A stretch of 47,749 nucleotides of DNA, from positions 1 to 47,749 of the IMG/VR virus record IMGVR_UViG_3300049795_000013; one strand, given 5' to 3'. Under the pieces are notes generated by a model. It was not told the origin of the DNA and ran no database searches. It was given only the letters and a program-made list of their open reading frames with translations. Positions 1 to 8,060 of this stretch are shown here, piece after piece. This stretch comes from a virus. Both the position numbers and the translations under genes were made by a program. Each line of letters opens with the position of its first letter. The stretch's first letter is position 1.

Positions 1-108
1 GTCGAACGCATCAAATTCGAAGTTGGGTTTGAGATGTGCGCGCCAGATGGACACGAGAACGAAGAGCGCGATTCCGGCCAACACCACCAGCATCCAATCG
101 ATTTTCAT
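1..108 (-). CDS. Lysis-cassette membrane protein, N-terminal part (runs off the left edge)
   Basis: This is the first 36 codons of a gene that begins with ATG at 108 and runs off the left edge. The N-terminus is a membrane segment (residues about 4-22, WMLVVLAGIALFVLVSIW). The frame continues exactly at the right edge of the window (47749 to 47540), giving a 105-aa protein with a second hydrophobic region. The start overlaps the endolysin-like stop as ATGA, so the two are translationally coupled. I recognise the general shape of small phage membrane proteins that carry a 'TWVI..L..KLT..MFG' stretch and sit near lysis genes; their exact role is not established. Homologues I recall have a somewhat longer middle section, so a small in-frame piece might be missing at the junction. 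Confidence 0.75.
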   Translation of the reverse strand, partial: MKIDWMLVVLAGIALFVLVSIWRAHLKPNFEFDAFD

Positions 109-593
109 ACGAACCCCCGTGTAAGCCGACCGGCTTCGTACCAATGAGCGTCCCATGTAGCCTTGTGCGGCTTACCAGGACGCCACGCGGCAACGTACTG
201 GTTCCATCCGTCCACCGATGCCAGGGGAAGCTTGTTAGGCAGTGTGTAGAGCAGCAGGCGGGCCGCAGCCGCGCCAAGCACATCGTTGGTCTTCATGGCT
301 TCCCACAGGGCCGCAGGTGCAGTCGTAATCCCGTGCCCGGCGCAGAATACTTTCATGCGTGTTGCGCATTTGGGATGAGTCAGCACACCAGTACACGCGC
401 CGCCCTTTTCGAATTGCCAGAACGACACAGCGGGGCCAGCTTCGCGGCCGTCCGCAGTGACTTGGCGGCGATGCATGACGCCCGTTTCTTGGAGCGCGAT
501 TGCCAGCAGCATGTGCCGGGCGGGCAAGCTATCCAAATCAAGTTCAGTAAGCGCCGGGATGATCGCGATAGCAAGCAGTTCTTTTGGGGTCAT
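105..593 (-). CDS. Endolysin-like peptidoglycan hydrolase (lysozyme/transglycosylase fold)
   Basis: This 162-aa protein has the layout of small phage muramidases or lytic transglycosylases. A helix ends in ALQETGV, with Glu36 as the likely catalytic acid. It is followed by GPAVSFWQFE (residues 53-62) and the GVLTHP segment. I see no signal peptide or SAR segment, so export would depend on a holin. The start at 593 is chosen over an upstream ATG at 629 because GGAG lies 8-13 nt before it and the holin-like gene stops at 595. The stop overlaps the next start as ATGA. It sits between holin-like membrane proteins and the spanins, as expected for the lysis enzyme. The specific bond cleaved cannot be told from sequence alone. 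Confidence 0.7.
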   Translation of the reverse strand: MTPKELLAIAIIPALTELDLDSLPARHMLLAIALQETGVMHRRQVTADGREAGPAVSFWQFEKGGACTGVLTHPKCATRMKVFCAGHGITTAPAALWEAMKTNDVLGAAAARLLLYTLPNKLPLASVDGWNQYVAAWRPGKPHKATWDAHWYEAGRLTRGFV

Positions 594-594
594 G

Positions 595-873
595 TCAGTC
601 GTCTCCGTCTGGATCGCCGCCCAATTCAATCAACTGCTTTCGCAGGATTTTATTGTGCAACACTTGGTTTTTGTGGGACTCCACATGCACGCGGGCGAGC
701 GCCCCTGTTGCGATGATGCCGACGATAATGGCCACGGAGGACAGAACGCCGCCGATTAACTCAGCAGCCGAAGCCATGCCCAGGCCAGCGGTAGCAGTTG
801 ACACTGCCGCCGATACCTTTGGATTACCGGCTATCTCGGCCACGGCGGCGTGCAATTCGTTCCGAAAGCTCAT
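595..873 (-). CDS. Holin-like membrane protein
   Basis: This 92-aa protein has a soluble N-terminal helix, one strong hydrophobic stretch (about residues 38-60, AELIGGVLSSVAIIVGIIAT) and a charged C-terminal tail that ends in acidic residues (DPDGDD). Size, topology and position directly upstream of the endolysin-like gene fit a holin or antiholin. Its start overlaps the end of the preceding 4-TM gene as ATGA. Several other small membrane proteins lie in the same cassette, so which one makes the lethal hole is not decidable here. Confidence 0.6.
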   Translation of the reverse strand: MSFRNELHAAVAEIAGNPKVSAAVSTATAGLGMASAAELIGGVLSSVAIIVGIIATGALARVHVESHKNQVLHNKILRKQLIELGGDPDGDD

Positions 874-1283
874 TGTTGCGCCTTTTCATAATGTAATTTC
901 GAGCAGATAGAATCATGACCACGAAAGAGATAGTCCCCAGCACGATCAGGCCCATAAATACCCGTTGTAATAAGTCGAATGTATTGTACATAACCTAGCG
1001 CCATGATCGCAGTGTTATACGAGAATGGCGGGGCGTAGGCCATGTAGAGAACCCATCCGATGAAATTAATAATCATCGAGAATAGGCAAAGGTTTTGCAT
1101 GTCTGTTGACAGTCTACCAGACAGGCTATATGCGGCGCATATTAACAACCAGTAATCCACCATTGCGGCGGACATGTGATACACGAAAAGCCCAACAGGA
1201 GTGTTTTCGATGCCGCCCACAACTAAACTGTGGGCGGCACCAGATGCCCACAGCGCTAGGCCATAGAGCAATCTAGATTTCAT
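870..1283 (-). CDS. Polytopic membrane protein of the lysis region, unknown function
   Basis: This 137-aa protein has about four hydrophobic segments (near residues 4-22, 29-53, 64-85 and 89-107) and a polar tail. I do not recognise the family. It lies between the 32-aa gene and the holin-like gene, and overlaps both as ATGA. It may be a second holin or antiholin, or a superinfection/membrane-modifying protein; the position is the only evidence for either. Confidence 0.55.
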   Translation of the reverse strand: MKSRLLYGLALWASGAAHSLVVGGIENTPVGLFVYHMSAAMVDYWLLICAAYSLSGRLSTDMQNLCLFSMIINFIGWVLYMAYAPPFSYNTAIMALGYVQYIRLITTGIYGPDRAGDYLFRGHDSICSKLHYEKAQQ

Positions 1284-1378
1284 TTTGCAGGTGCTGGGGT
1301 CGGTGCCTGCTTTGCCGGCGCTTCGTCTGGTGGGCGCTGTTGACCGCCGCCGCCTGTTGCTGTTTGAATATAATGCAT
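1280..1378 (-). CDS. Small Pro/Ala/Gln-rich ORF (32 aa)
   Basis: This short reading frame starts at ATG 1378, with AAGGA seven bases upstream, and ends in TGA overlapping the ATG of the next gene (ATGA). The peptide is low-complexity: a GGGG run, then Pro, Ala and Gln, with no membrane segment. The good ribosome site and the coupling on the downstream side support translation. It fills the whole space between the tail fibre and the 4-TM protein. The function is unknown. Confidence 0.5.
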   Translation of the reverse strand: MHYIQTATGGGGQQRPPDEAPAKQAPTPAPAK

Positions 1379-1394
1379 GGTGTTTTCCTTTGAG

Positions 1395-3287
1395 TTAATG
1401 AACGATTACAGCTACTTCACACGTACCGTCCTGGAGAATTTTATTCACCCGGCCGACAGCGAGTTTGTATTGGGCAAACGTCGGATCGCCGACATACTGC
1501 CCGACAATGACGCCCCCCGTACCCTGTGCTGCGACAATATATCCGCCCGCCTGTGCGCCAGTGACGTTCACGGGGACTTTCCCGCAATAGGCGATTCGGT
1601 CTACCCCTTTGCGGGCAATCTCCATCCTGGCATCAAACGCGGCCAGTTGGGTAGTGTAGCTGCTGACTTTCGCTGCCCATGCTGCATCAGTGTCACCAGG
1701 GGTAACAGTCACGGGTTCCTGCTCACCGTCGTATGCGACAACAGGCATCACGCGTACAGGTTCGGCTGGGCGCTTGCCGACTTTTTCTTCGCTTCCCCAG
1801 GTGTCGCCGTTGCACAGCGATGGGTTGGTTGATTTGATACCGAAGCGCTTCGCTTCAGCAAAGACGTTGGTCAGCGTGCCGTCAGCCTTGAAGCCGATGA
1901 CATCCCCTTTTTGCACAACCAAATTGTTGTTGTACTCGTATTCGGCAACGTCAGCGCCGGATGCGTTGATGGTGCCTGCGGCGTTGATCGATCGATTCGT
2001 GCCGGTGTTCTTCGATATGAACATGCACGATGCTGCGCCGTTAAACCCCGTCCCGCTTGCCGCTTGAATGGTAATCCCATCGACGCTGCCATAGACGCCC
2101 AATAGCGTGACACCTTCAGCGGCGACCTTACGGAAGGCTTGGTTGACACCAGTCAGCGTAATATCGCCTGCCGTGCTGAACGCACCTGCCGTAACCGTAC
2201 CCGTGAAGGTCGCCATGTCGGCGGCGCTGAGTGCGAATGGCGTGGTCCACACGGTGCCGTTGTAATGCCATGTGGTCAGGCCATTGCCTGCACTCAGTTG
2301 TTGATACCATCGCCGCGTGTCGGCCGCATTGGTGACGCCCAACACCGGGCCGCTGCCGACAGTATCGCTACCGTCTTTGATGACGGTCACTCGGTCGCCA
2401 AATTCAACCTTACCTTCAAATTTTGATTTCGTTGCACCCTGCGTGTAGATTGCCCAATTCTGTGCACTACCCTTGGTGAGTGCACGAATCAGAACACCAT
2501 ACAGACTGCTGATGGTTCCCGCGCCAGTCGGGTTTTCCGCAGTGAAGTACGCCATTTCGTTGACCGAACCTTGCAGGATTTCGAGCAGGCCCCAGAACGC
2601 CCGAATGCTGCCGCTCGTGGCTGGGCTGTTGTAGTGGTGGTAGAACTGATAGCCCGCGTGGTGGTCGAACGCGACCGAGCCAATGCTCGTGGTGTTGTCG
2701 TTGAACGCAGCACTGCCGATCAACGGCTCAACGTTGCCCGTAAAATCGTAAGTATCGTTTGACAGATAGTTGTATCGAGCGTGCACATCGATAAGTTGCG
2801 ACGTTGAAAATGCAGAACTGACGCCGGGGGCCAATTCACCCACTGCGAAATTTGGGGCCGTGATATCGAACGTAACTCCATCAGGCGATGACAACGCAAT
2901 CCAGCCAGCAGGGCTACCGCCTTCGGGGTCGGTCACATTGTTTTCGACGGTGTTAATCCACACATCACCGTTGGTTGTATGGGCGACGCGGGCACCCTTC
3001 GGATAACCACCGATCAGGGCCGAGTACGCGCCGTCGTATGGGAAGTTCCCGCCAGCGGAAAACCAACGTTCTAGCGCTGTGGTCGCATTGAGGATGCCAT
3101 TGAAGTCAGCACCCGCAGGCGGGACGCCGCTAGCAGAAATCGGGAGGAAGTTTTTAGGGGGGAACCCATCCGTGTACGACGCAGCCCCGTCAATGATTCC
3201 GATCTGTGACGCAACAGGAATTGTGCGCTTTGTCCCCGTGTCGGCGAATGGGAGCGAGATTTTCGACGGCTTGTCGCTGGATTGCAT
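1395..3287 (-). CDS. Tail fibre protein with Peptidase_G2-like C-terminus
   Basis: This 630-aa virion protein probably forms the host-binding fibre. The N-terminal 130 residues match the common tail-fibre base: KISLPFADTGTKRTIPVASQ, the DGAASYTDGFPP segment, and PPAGADFNGIL. Such domains attach the fibre to the baseplate. The central part is Ser/Thr/Gly-rich and probably beta-structured. The C-terminus starts near GADVAEY (444-450) and includes CGKVPVNVTG. This resembles the Peptidase_G2 / intramolecular-chaperone domains that trim themselves off phage fibres and spikes, but I cannot place the catalytic residues with certainty. AGGGG precedes the ATG. It lies after the DUF2612 baseplate gene and before lysis genes, as is usual. 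Confidence 0.85.
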   Translation of the reverse strand: MQSSDKPSKISLPFADTGTKRTIPVASQIGIIDGAASYTDGFPPKNFLPISASGVPPAGADFNGILNATTALERWFSAGGNFPYDGAYSALIGGYPKGARVAHTTNGDVWINTVENNVTDPEGGSPAGWIALSSPDGVTFDITAPNFAVGELAPGVSSAFSTSQLIDVHARYNYLSNDTYDFTGNVEPLIGSAAFNDNTTSIGSVAFDHHAGYQFYHHYNSPATSGSIRAFWGLLEILQGSVNEMAYFTAENPTGAGTISSLYGVLIRALTKGSAQNWAIYTQGATKSKFEGKVEFGDRVTVIKDGSDTVGSGPVLGVTNAADTRRWYQQLSAGNGLTTWHYNGTVWTTPFALSAADMATFTGTVTAGAFSTAGDITLTGVNQAFRKVAAEGVTLLGVYGSVDGITIQAASGTGFNGAASCMFISKNTGTNRSINAAGTINASGADVAEYEYNNNLVVQKGDVIGFKADGTLTNVFAEAKRFGIKSTNPSLCNGDTWGSEEKVGKRPAEPVRVMPVVAYDGEQEPVTVTPGDTDAAWAAKVSSYTTQLAAFDARMEIARKGVDRIAYCGKVPVNVTGAQAGGYIVAAQGTGGVIVGQYVGDPTFAQYKLAVGRVNKILQDGTCEVAVIVH

Positions 3288-3305
3288 TTTATGTACCCCT
3301 AATGT

Positions 3306-3938
3306 TTAAAAGAAAACGCCGAAGCCGAACGGTTGCCCACCTGCTTCCATGAACCCGAACGTAGAATCGACAGCAACCTGGAGTATATACGAGCGAACCC
3401 CGGCAGGCCGCTGCACCACACCCGACTGCGTAAGGATGGCGTATTCCAATTGGGTAAGTAAAAATTCAAATGTGTAACGCAGTGTCATTTCGCCCGAGTC
3501 GATAACGTACGAGCGCCCGCGATCCTCAAATAGGTTTTGCAGCAGCGCGTTAATGCTGCGTGCCGAACACGCGGAAATGTTCCCCAGCGCTTTGACCAAA
3601 ATTAATTTTCGATACGACGTATCGTCAAGCGTGTATGTGGTGGACCCGGAACCGCTGATAAAGAATGGCGCTTGACCAAACGGCTGATAATCAACACCCT
3701 CATCGAATCCGAAAGTAAATACCCCAACATTCGGGATAGACAGCGAGCGGGATACGTTGACAATGCGCCCCCAAATATCCAGACCGAAACCCTCAGCAGT
3801 ATCTACGTTCCAAACGAAATCATAGAACGTTTCAAAATCCGTGCTCGGGTCAAAATACTGATTCATGCTTTCGATAAGCTGCACCAACGTCAACGAATTG
3901 GCGTACTGAGCAATGATGGTTTGCTTTACGTCTTCCAT
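3306..3938 (-). CDS. DUF2612 baseplate/tail protein (gpI-like role)
   Basis: The 210-aa product starts with the typical DUF2612 sequence: QYANS near residues 11-15, LIESMNQYFDP, and a YDFVWNVDTAEGFGLDIWGRI stretch. Family members follow baseplate J genes in contractile-tail modules and occupy the place of P2 gpI, connecting baseplate wedge to fibre. A Phe/Gly-rich segment follows in the middle. The gene sits 2 bp after the baseplate J stop and 18 bp before the tail fibre start. The enzymatic role, if any, is none known. Confidence 0.88.
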   Translation of the reverse strand: MEDVKQTIIAQYANSLTLVQLIESMNQYFDPSTDFETFYDFVWNVDTAEGFGLDIWGRIVNVSRSLSIPNVGVFTFGFDEGVDYQPFGQAPFFISGSGSTTYTLDDTSYRKLILVKALGNISACSARSINALLQNLFEDRGRSYVIDSGEMTLRYTFEFLLTQLEYAILTQSGVVQRPAGVRSYILQVAVDSTFGFMEAGGQPFGFGVFF

Positions 3939-3940
3939 AA

Positions 3941-5161
3941 TTACACCAGGGTTACGGTGATATCGGACAGCGAAACAGTAGGTTGCTGATTAATGCCCAT
4001 CGTGACAGATGGTAGTGTTGCGGTCACGATACCCAACATCAGCGACAGAATCGAAATGTTCGGGTTGATATTGGAGATTGGTGCATAAAAACGACTTGCG
4101 AAAATGGTCGACCCGATGCGCGCACGCGGGCCACCGTCGCCGCCGTTAAACGCCGATACAATTGCAGCCTTGATCAAATCTTCAATGCCGCTTGGTAGGC
4201 CAGGAACCGCCGCGATTTGAATCGCGTACAGGATCGGGGTCGCTGCGGCGACATGGTATTTCACCGTGTACGTTGGATATGGGATGTTGTAGCCGCTGGT
4301 GTCCGTCACCGTGACAGCCGTGTTACCGTTGTAATCTGCACCAACGTCTTTCCGCAGCCAGATCGCCATCGCAATGTCTGCTTCAGCGCCACCAGCGACA
4401 GCAACAAAAATCGAATGTGGGACCAGCGGAAAGCTAGTCGCGCCGAAATTTTCAGTGGTGTCCTCAACGTTTTCAGCGACATAGACATCCGTCACATTCG
4501 GCACGTTGAACACGTTTGCGTAAATCGATGGCAGCGACCCTCGGGCGTTCAACGCCACCGATTGACGACGTCGGTATTCGAAATCGCTGCGGGATTCCAC
4601 AAGTTGGCCTATGCTACCCGCTGTCAAGTTGGTGGCCGAATCCCAGCCAAGCACCAGCTTATACGGCGGGCCGACGATTGCACCGGGTGGGCACGCGATG
4701 GGGCCGGGCACGAGTGCTGCGAACTGGATCGACACGGTGCCGCCAATCGGGATTACCCCGGCTGCGAGCGACACGTAGATGTTGCCCGATTGGTCTTGAA
4801 CTTGGGAACCCTGCGGGATCGTGACTCCCGTCAAACCGCTGCACGTCACAGCGACTACCGTTGAGACTGCGGGCAGACGGTCGAGGAAATAAATCTTTGC
4901 AATCGCATCTTGCATGAACCCGTCCGCCGTGGCGGGATCGATCTGATTGACGAAGCGGGCGAACTCGGCATTCTTTGCCGACAAGATGGCCGACTGACTT
5001 GATGCGAGTTGGCCCTGTGGTGTGGACAGGGCTTGATTCAAATTGCCGCCAAACGCGGCATTCATGTCAGCCTGCACGCCTGCGAGAATCGCAGAATCAG
5101 GCGGCAATACCAATCCCGTTTGGGTGAATTCGATTGGTGGGACGTTCGTTGTACCGGGCAT
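3941..5161 (-). CDS. Baseplate J family protein
   Basis: The 406-aa product matches baseplate J / gp6-like wedge proteins (PF04865). It has an N-terminal helical part with an ADMNAAFGG-type segment, the conserved beta stretch around GVTIPQGSQVQDQSGN with a V-SL strand after it, and VESRSDFEYRRRQ, the usual 'e.d..yR.R' helix. It forms the wedge ring that contacts the sheath and changes shape on adsorption. It lies between the gp25-like wedge gene and DUF2612, in the canonical order. Confidence 0.93.
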   Translation of the reverse strand: MPGTTNVPPIEFTQTGLVLPPDSAILAGVQADMNAAFGGNLNQALSTPQGQLASSQSAILSAKNAEFARFVNQIDPATADGFMQDAIAKIYFLDRLPAVSTVVAVTCSGLTGVTIPQGSQVQDQSGNIYVSLAAGVIPIGGTVSIQFAALVPGPIACPPGAIVGPPYKLVLGWDSATNLTAGSIGQLVESRSDFEYRRRQSVALNARGSLPSIYANVFNVPNVTDVYVAENVEDTTENFGATSFPLVPHSIFVAVAGGAEADIAMAIWLRKDVGADYNGNTAVTVTDTSGYNIPYPTYTVKYHVAAATPILYAIQIAAVPGLPSGIEDLIKAAIVSAFNGGDGGPRARIGSTIFASRFYAPISNINPNISILSLMLGIVTATLPSVTMGINQQPTVSLSDITVTLV

Positions 5162-5173
5162 TTTCTCGTTTCC

Positions 5174-5524
5174 TTAAAATAAAACAATCGTGTCTACGCC
5201 CGAAGTATCCGTAATCAGGACTTGCCCATCAAGCACCCTATCTTCGAACTTGACGAATGAGCATACAGCACGCGCAACGGTCGGCACCTTGAGCGCCTGC
5301 GCTTCGATTTTCGATTTGAGAAATTGCAGGCTCGGGCGCTCACCAAGCACGCGGCCCAGGTAATCGATACCGTCCGTCGTGTCATACCAAACCTCACCCA
5401 GGTAGACCATGATTGAACTTGAGACATCCTGCGTGACCGAATAAGGTGCTTCCGCAACAGCGATATTGCCGGATAGGTCAATGATCAAGTCCCAGGTGTC
5501 CAACGCTAAAATTAAAGTCTTCAT
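5174..5524 (-). CDS. gp25/GpW-like baseplate wedge protein
   Basis: The 116-aa protein has the gp25-like order: strand (LILALDTWDLIIDLSGNIAV), the helix QDVSSSIMVYLGEVWYDTTDGIDY, then LGRVLGERPSLQFLKSKIEAQALKVPTVA. The 'GE-W-D...G-dY' region is typical of gp25-like and DUF2634-type wedge proteins, which nucleate the first sheath ring. It overlaps the spike gene as ATGA and lies just before baseplate J, its usual partner. It is not a lysozyme despite older naming of gp25. Confidence 0.85.
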   Translation of the reverse strand: MKTLILALDTWDLIIDLSGNIAVAEAPYSVTQDVSSSIMVYLGEVWYDTTDGIDYLGRVLGERPSLQFLKSKIEAQALKVPTVARAVCSFVKFEDRVLDGQVLITDTSGVDTIVLF

Positions 5525-6288
5525 ACTGGAACCCCTGTCTGTCCGCCACCTGTGGCCACGCCACCGTGTTTGTGTCCAACGCCGGACTTGCCGCCGAACG
5601 TGACGTTGGCTGTGCCGACCACATTCGGTGCGGTAATGGTTCCTGTGGCGTCCAAGTTGCCATCCATGGTGGTGTTACCGACGATAGCTACGTCCCCATT
5701 GACGGTGAAAATCGGCGTCGTCATCGTCACGCTGGTGCTGCCGTCAATGGTCACTTCCTCAGCCTGCATTTCGATGGTCGGCGCTTCAAGATTGATTTTG
5801 GTTGGAGAGAACAACTTGATGCCGTCCTCAGTGAACATCATGTATTGGTTCGGTACGCCGTTCAGCACACCCCCCAAATACAGGCCGTCCGCCATATCCG
5901 AGCGCCGAAAGCTGCCGGGGTTTGCAGCAGCCTTATTGGCGCGCACGCTGGAGATGTCCCGATCAGCGAACACGCAGATGCCGATATCGCCAACTTGGGG
6001 GTCCATGATGACCGCATTTGCGCCGCCTTGCATGCGATAGTACGGGATGTCGTTGACCGTGCCGTGCGCCACCGCGTTACCATTTCCATCCAACTGATTG
6101 ACCAGGGGTAGCACGTCAACTGTGCCCGCAAGCGCCAAGCCCCCGGCACTGGTGACACCCATGATTTTTACCAGGGTTGCGATGTTGCGACCGTTGATGA
6201 TCTGCTGAACAAGAAACGACATGGCGTTATATTCGCTTGATGCCGAGTTCGGTTTTTGCACCCCTTGGTAGCCGTCATTGTCCGACAT
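5521..6288 (-). CDS. Baseplate central spike protein (Gp138/gpV-like)
   Basis: The protein (255 aa from ATG 6288, 258 from ATG 6297) has an OB-like N-terminal part carrying LPLVNQLDGNGNAV and the conserved MDPQVGDIGICVFADRDIS segment. A beta-helical part follows with regular short strands (PTIEMQAEEVTIDGSTSVTM and similar). The tip carries GHKHGG; in P2 gpV-type spikes an HxH motif binds the iron at the membrane-piercing apex, so this is a likely metal site. I prefer 6288 because GGA lies 8 nt upstream. The gene overlaps the hub gene by 14-23 nt. Confidence 0.88.
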   Translation of the reverse strand: MSDNDGYQGVQKPNSASSEYNAMSFLVQQIINGRNIATLVKIMGVTSAGGLALAGTVDVLPLVNQLDGNGNAVAHGTVNDIPYYRMQGGANAVIMDPQVGDIGICVFADRDISSVRANKAAANPGSFRRSDMADGLYLGGVLNGVPNQYMMFTEDGIKLFSPTKINLEAPTIEMQAEEVTIDGSTSVTMTTPIFTVNGDVAIVGNTTMDGNLDATGTITAPNVVGTANVTFGGKSGVGHKHGGVATGGGQTGVPV

Positions 6289-7132
6289 TGTAGACATCCG
6301 ATATTGTGAACCACGGGCCGCCGACCATCTGCGACGATAGGTTATGTGTCAGGCTGAACACCCGCCAGATGCCGCAGGCCATGGGGATTGCGCTTTGCAC
6401 TTCTACGTCCCCGCCAATCACTACAGCCGGGTTGTAGATCATTTTAACAGTCATGCCCTTGCTCGATAGGGCCGGGTATCCCACCATGCCCGTTTCCGGC
6501 GATATGAGCGGCAAGCCCCCCTGTCGTACCCCTGTGACGGGCCAGATAAACAGCTTGTTCCTATCGATGACCCAATTGATATTTGCAGCCTGCGCGACGG
6601 TGCGGATTTTGCTCAACGCGGTGCCGGGAAGATATGGGTTCAACAGCTTGACATCAACGCCATTGTTGATAAATTCAACGTCCATTTCCCCGGCGATGTC
6701 GGACATGATTTGCCCAACGTCGGTGACGCCTTTGTAGCTCGTTGCCGCTACGGGCTTTACGGCAGCGATGGCACCTGAGAACGCCACGATGTTAAACCCA
6801 ACATCCGGCGCGCCGCTGTAGTCGGCCCACGCGTCCAAGATGGTGCCGATGAACACTTCGCCCATCCCGCTATCTACGTCGCCCGCAGAGAGTGACACGG
6901 TGTTCTTAGCCTTGATGGCTGTGTTGACCGCGCCAATCGTTGTCAGCTTGTTCATGACATCTTCACGCAGACCATAAATGCGCAGCTGACAGCGGCCCAT
7001 TGAATCGCCACCGGGTAGCGTGCAGTCAGCCGTCATGCGGAAGCCCGATAGCGTGACCGTATCCCCCAGTTCTTCGCCGAATTCACCACTTCCAAGCGTG
7101 ATCGTGACATCTAAAATCTTCTCGCTGATCAT
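6275..7132 (-). CDS. Baseplate hub protein (gp27/gpD-like)
   Basis: The 285-aa protein resembles hub proteins of DUF3383-type contractile tails. The N-terminal beta domain (TLSGFRMTADCTLPGGDSMGRCQLRIYGL) is followed by a middle part with GQIMSDIAGEMDVEFINNGV and a C-terminal RVFSLTHNLSSQMVGGPW. The 'H.l....GgpW.t' ending is typical of proteins sitting between tube and spike. It overlaps the plug gene as ATGA and the spike gene at its end. The pairing hub-spike supports the call more than any single motif. Confidence 0.82.
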   Translation of the reverse strand: MISEKILDVTITLGSGEFGEELGDTVTLSGFRMTADCTLPGGDSMGRCQLRIYGLREDVMNKLTTIGAVNTAIKAKNTVSLSAGDVDSGMGEVFIGTILDAWADYSGAPDVGFNIVAFSGAIAAVKPVAATSYKGVTDVGQIMSDIAGEMDVEFINNGVDVKLLNPYLPGTALSKIRTVAQAANINWVIDRNKLFIWPVTGVRQGGLPLISPETGMVGYPALSSKGMTVKMIYNPAVVIGGDVEVQSAIPMACGIWRVFSLTHNLSSQMVGGPWFTISDVYNVGQ

Positions 7133-7419
7133 GGGATATAGGCCAGTTGATAGCGCGTGCCGAAGCCTGTGTAATCCGGGTCGCTGGCCCCCTGCGTGTC
7201 AATGAATGAAAGCGTGCCGACGAACGGCAAATATCCCTTGCGAGCAATGCTCACGCGATCCCGGCATATGGCAAAGTTCACAACCTGCACATCATTGGCC
7301 TTCAGCGACATGAACACGCCACCATGGTATTTTTGATCGATCTGAATCTCGCACTGCTGGCCACCCAAACTAACGCGCATGGACTGCGACGGCGTGGCGA
7401 CGATTGGTAATCTGAGCAT
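7129..7419 (-). CDS. Baseplate plug family protein
   Basis: The 96-aa protein matches the short phage baseplate plug family: PSQSMRVSLGGQQCEIQI at the start, then VNFAICRDRVSIARKGY, FVGTLSFIDTQG and SDPDYTGFGTRYQL at the end. These proteins lie beside the hub in contractile tails and are thought to close the tube. It overlaps its upstream neighbour as TAATG and the hub gene as ATGA, so three baseplate genes are translationally chained. Confidence 0.9.
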   Translation of the reverse strand: MLRLPIVATPSQSMRVSLGGQQCEIQIDQKYHGGVFMSLKANDVQVVNFAICRDRVSIARKGYLPFVGTLSFIDTQGASDPDYTGFGTRYQLAYIP

Positions 7420-8060
7420 TACGCTACCCCCGTTGCATCGAATGTTGGATCGCTGATGATCTGCACCTGCCCCTGTGCCCGCACTTCGTATGCAGCTGGG
7501 TCTTTCGGTTTCGAGTATGCAGCGCTCGCTTTTTCGCGGACTTCGCGACCGATGAGTTGGGCGATGATCATGTGGGCACCTTCGCGCACGGAGCGCTGAA
7601 TATTCAGGCTCGTGAAATTGACGTTCTCGTATGTGCGTTCCGGCGTCATGACGCTGTACAGGTTCAGTGATGAACGAGCGTCTTCAAGATCAGAGAGGAA
7701 CGTTGCGCGCTGCGTTTCGCTGCCGCCGCAGTTTAACGTCACCGTCACGTCGAACGGGATTTGGATTTTGTTGTACGACGCGAACGCGCCAAGCTCCAGC
7801 GGGTAATCTGAAATGTGTGATTCGCTTTGGTGGCCGATGGCGAACACGGAATCGTATTCCGCAATTTTGATCGTGCCACCATGGAACACCCCCCATTTGA
7901 CGGGTTCAGCGCCAATCAGATCATCCAGCATGTCACCGAAGCCGAATTTGCCCAGCGTGATCGTGTCGAGAATCTGCGCGCTTGAACGCAGCAACGCGGG
8001 CACGCCTGCCGAATTCGGCACCAGCGGGTAAAGTGATTTTGGGATAGTTGGAATTGGCAT
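7419..8060 (-). CDS. Dit-like baseplate/tail protein
   Basis: The 213-aa protein has the shape of Dit-like N-terminal domains of myophages: DTITLGKFGFGDMLDD near residues 32-47, HQSESHISDYPLELGAF around the middle, and a SLNIQRSVREGAHMIIAQL strand-helix-strand near the end. In related tails this protein joins the tape measure end of the tube to the hub. The ATG at 8060 overlaps the tape measure stop as TGATG; a TTG at 8063 is less likely. I am sure of the context, less of the exact family name. Confidence 0.72.
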   Translation of the reverse strand: MPIPTIPKSLYPLVPNSAGVPALLRSSAQILDTITLGKFGFGDMLDDLIGAEPVKWGVFHGGTIKIAEYDSVFAIGHQSESHISDYPLELGAFASYNKIQIPFDVTVTLNCGGSETQRATFLSDLEDARSSLNLYSVMTPERTYENVNFTSLNIQRSVREGAHMIIAQLIGREVREKASAAYSKPKDPAAYEVRAQGQVQIISDPTFDATGVA

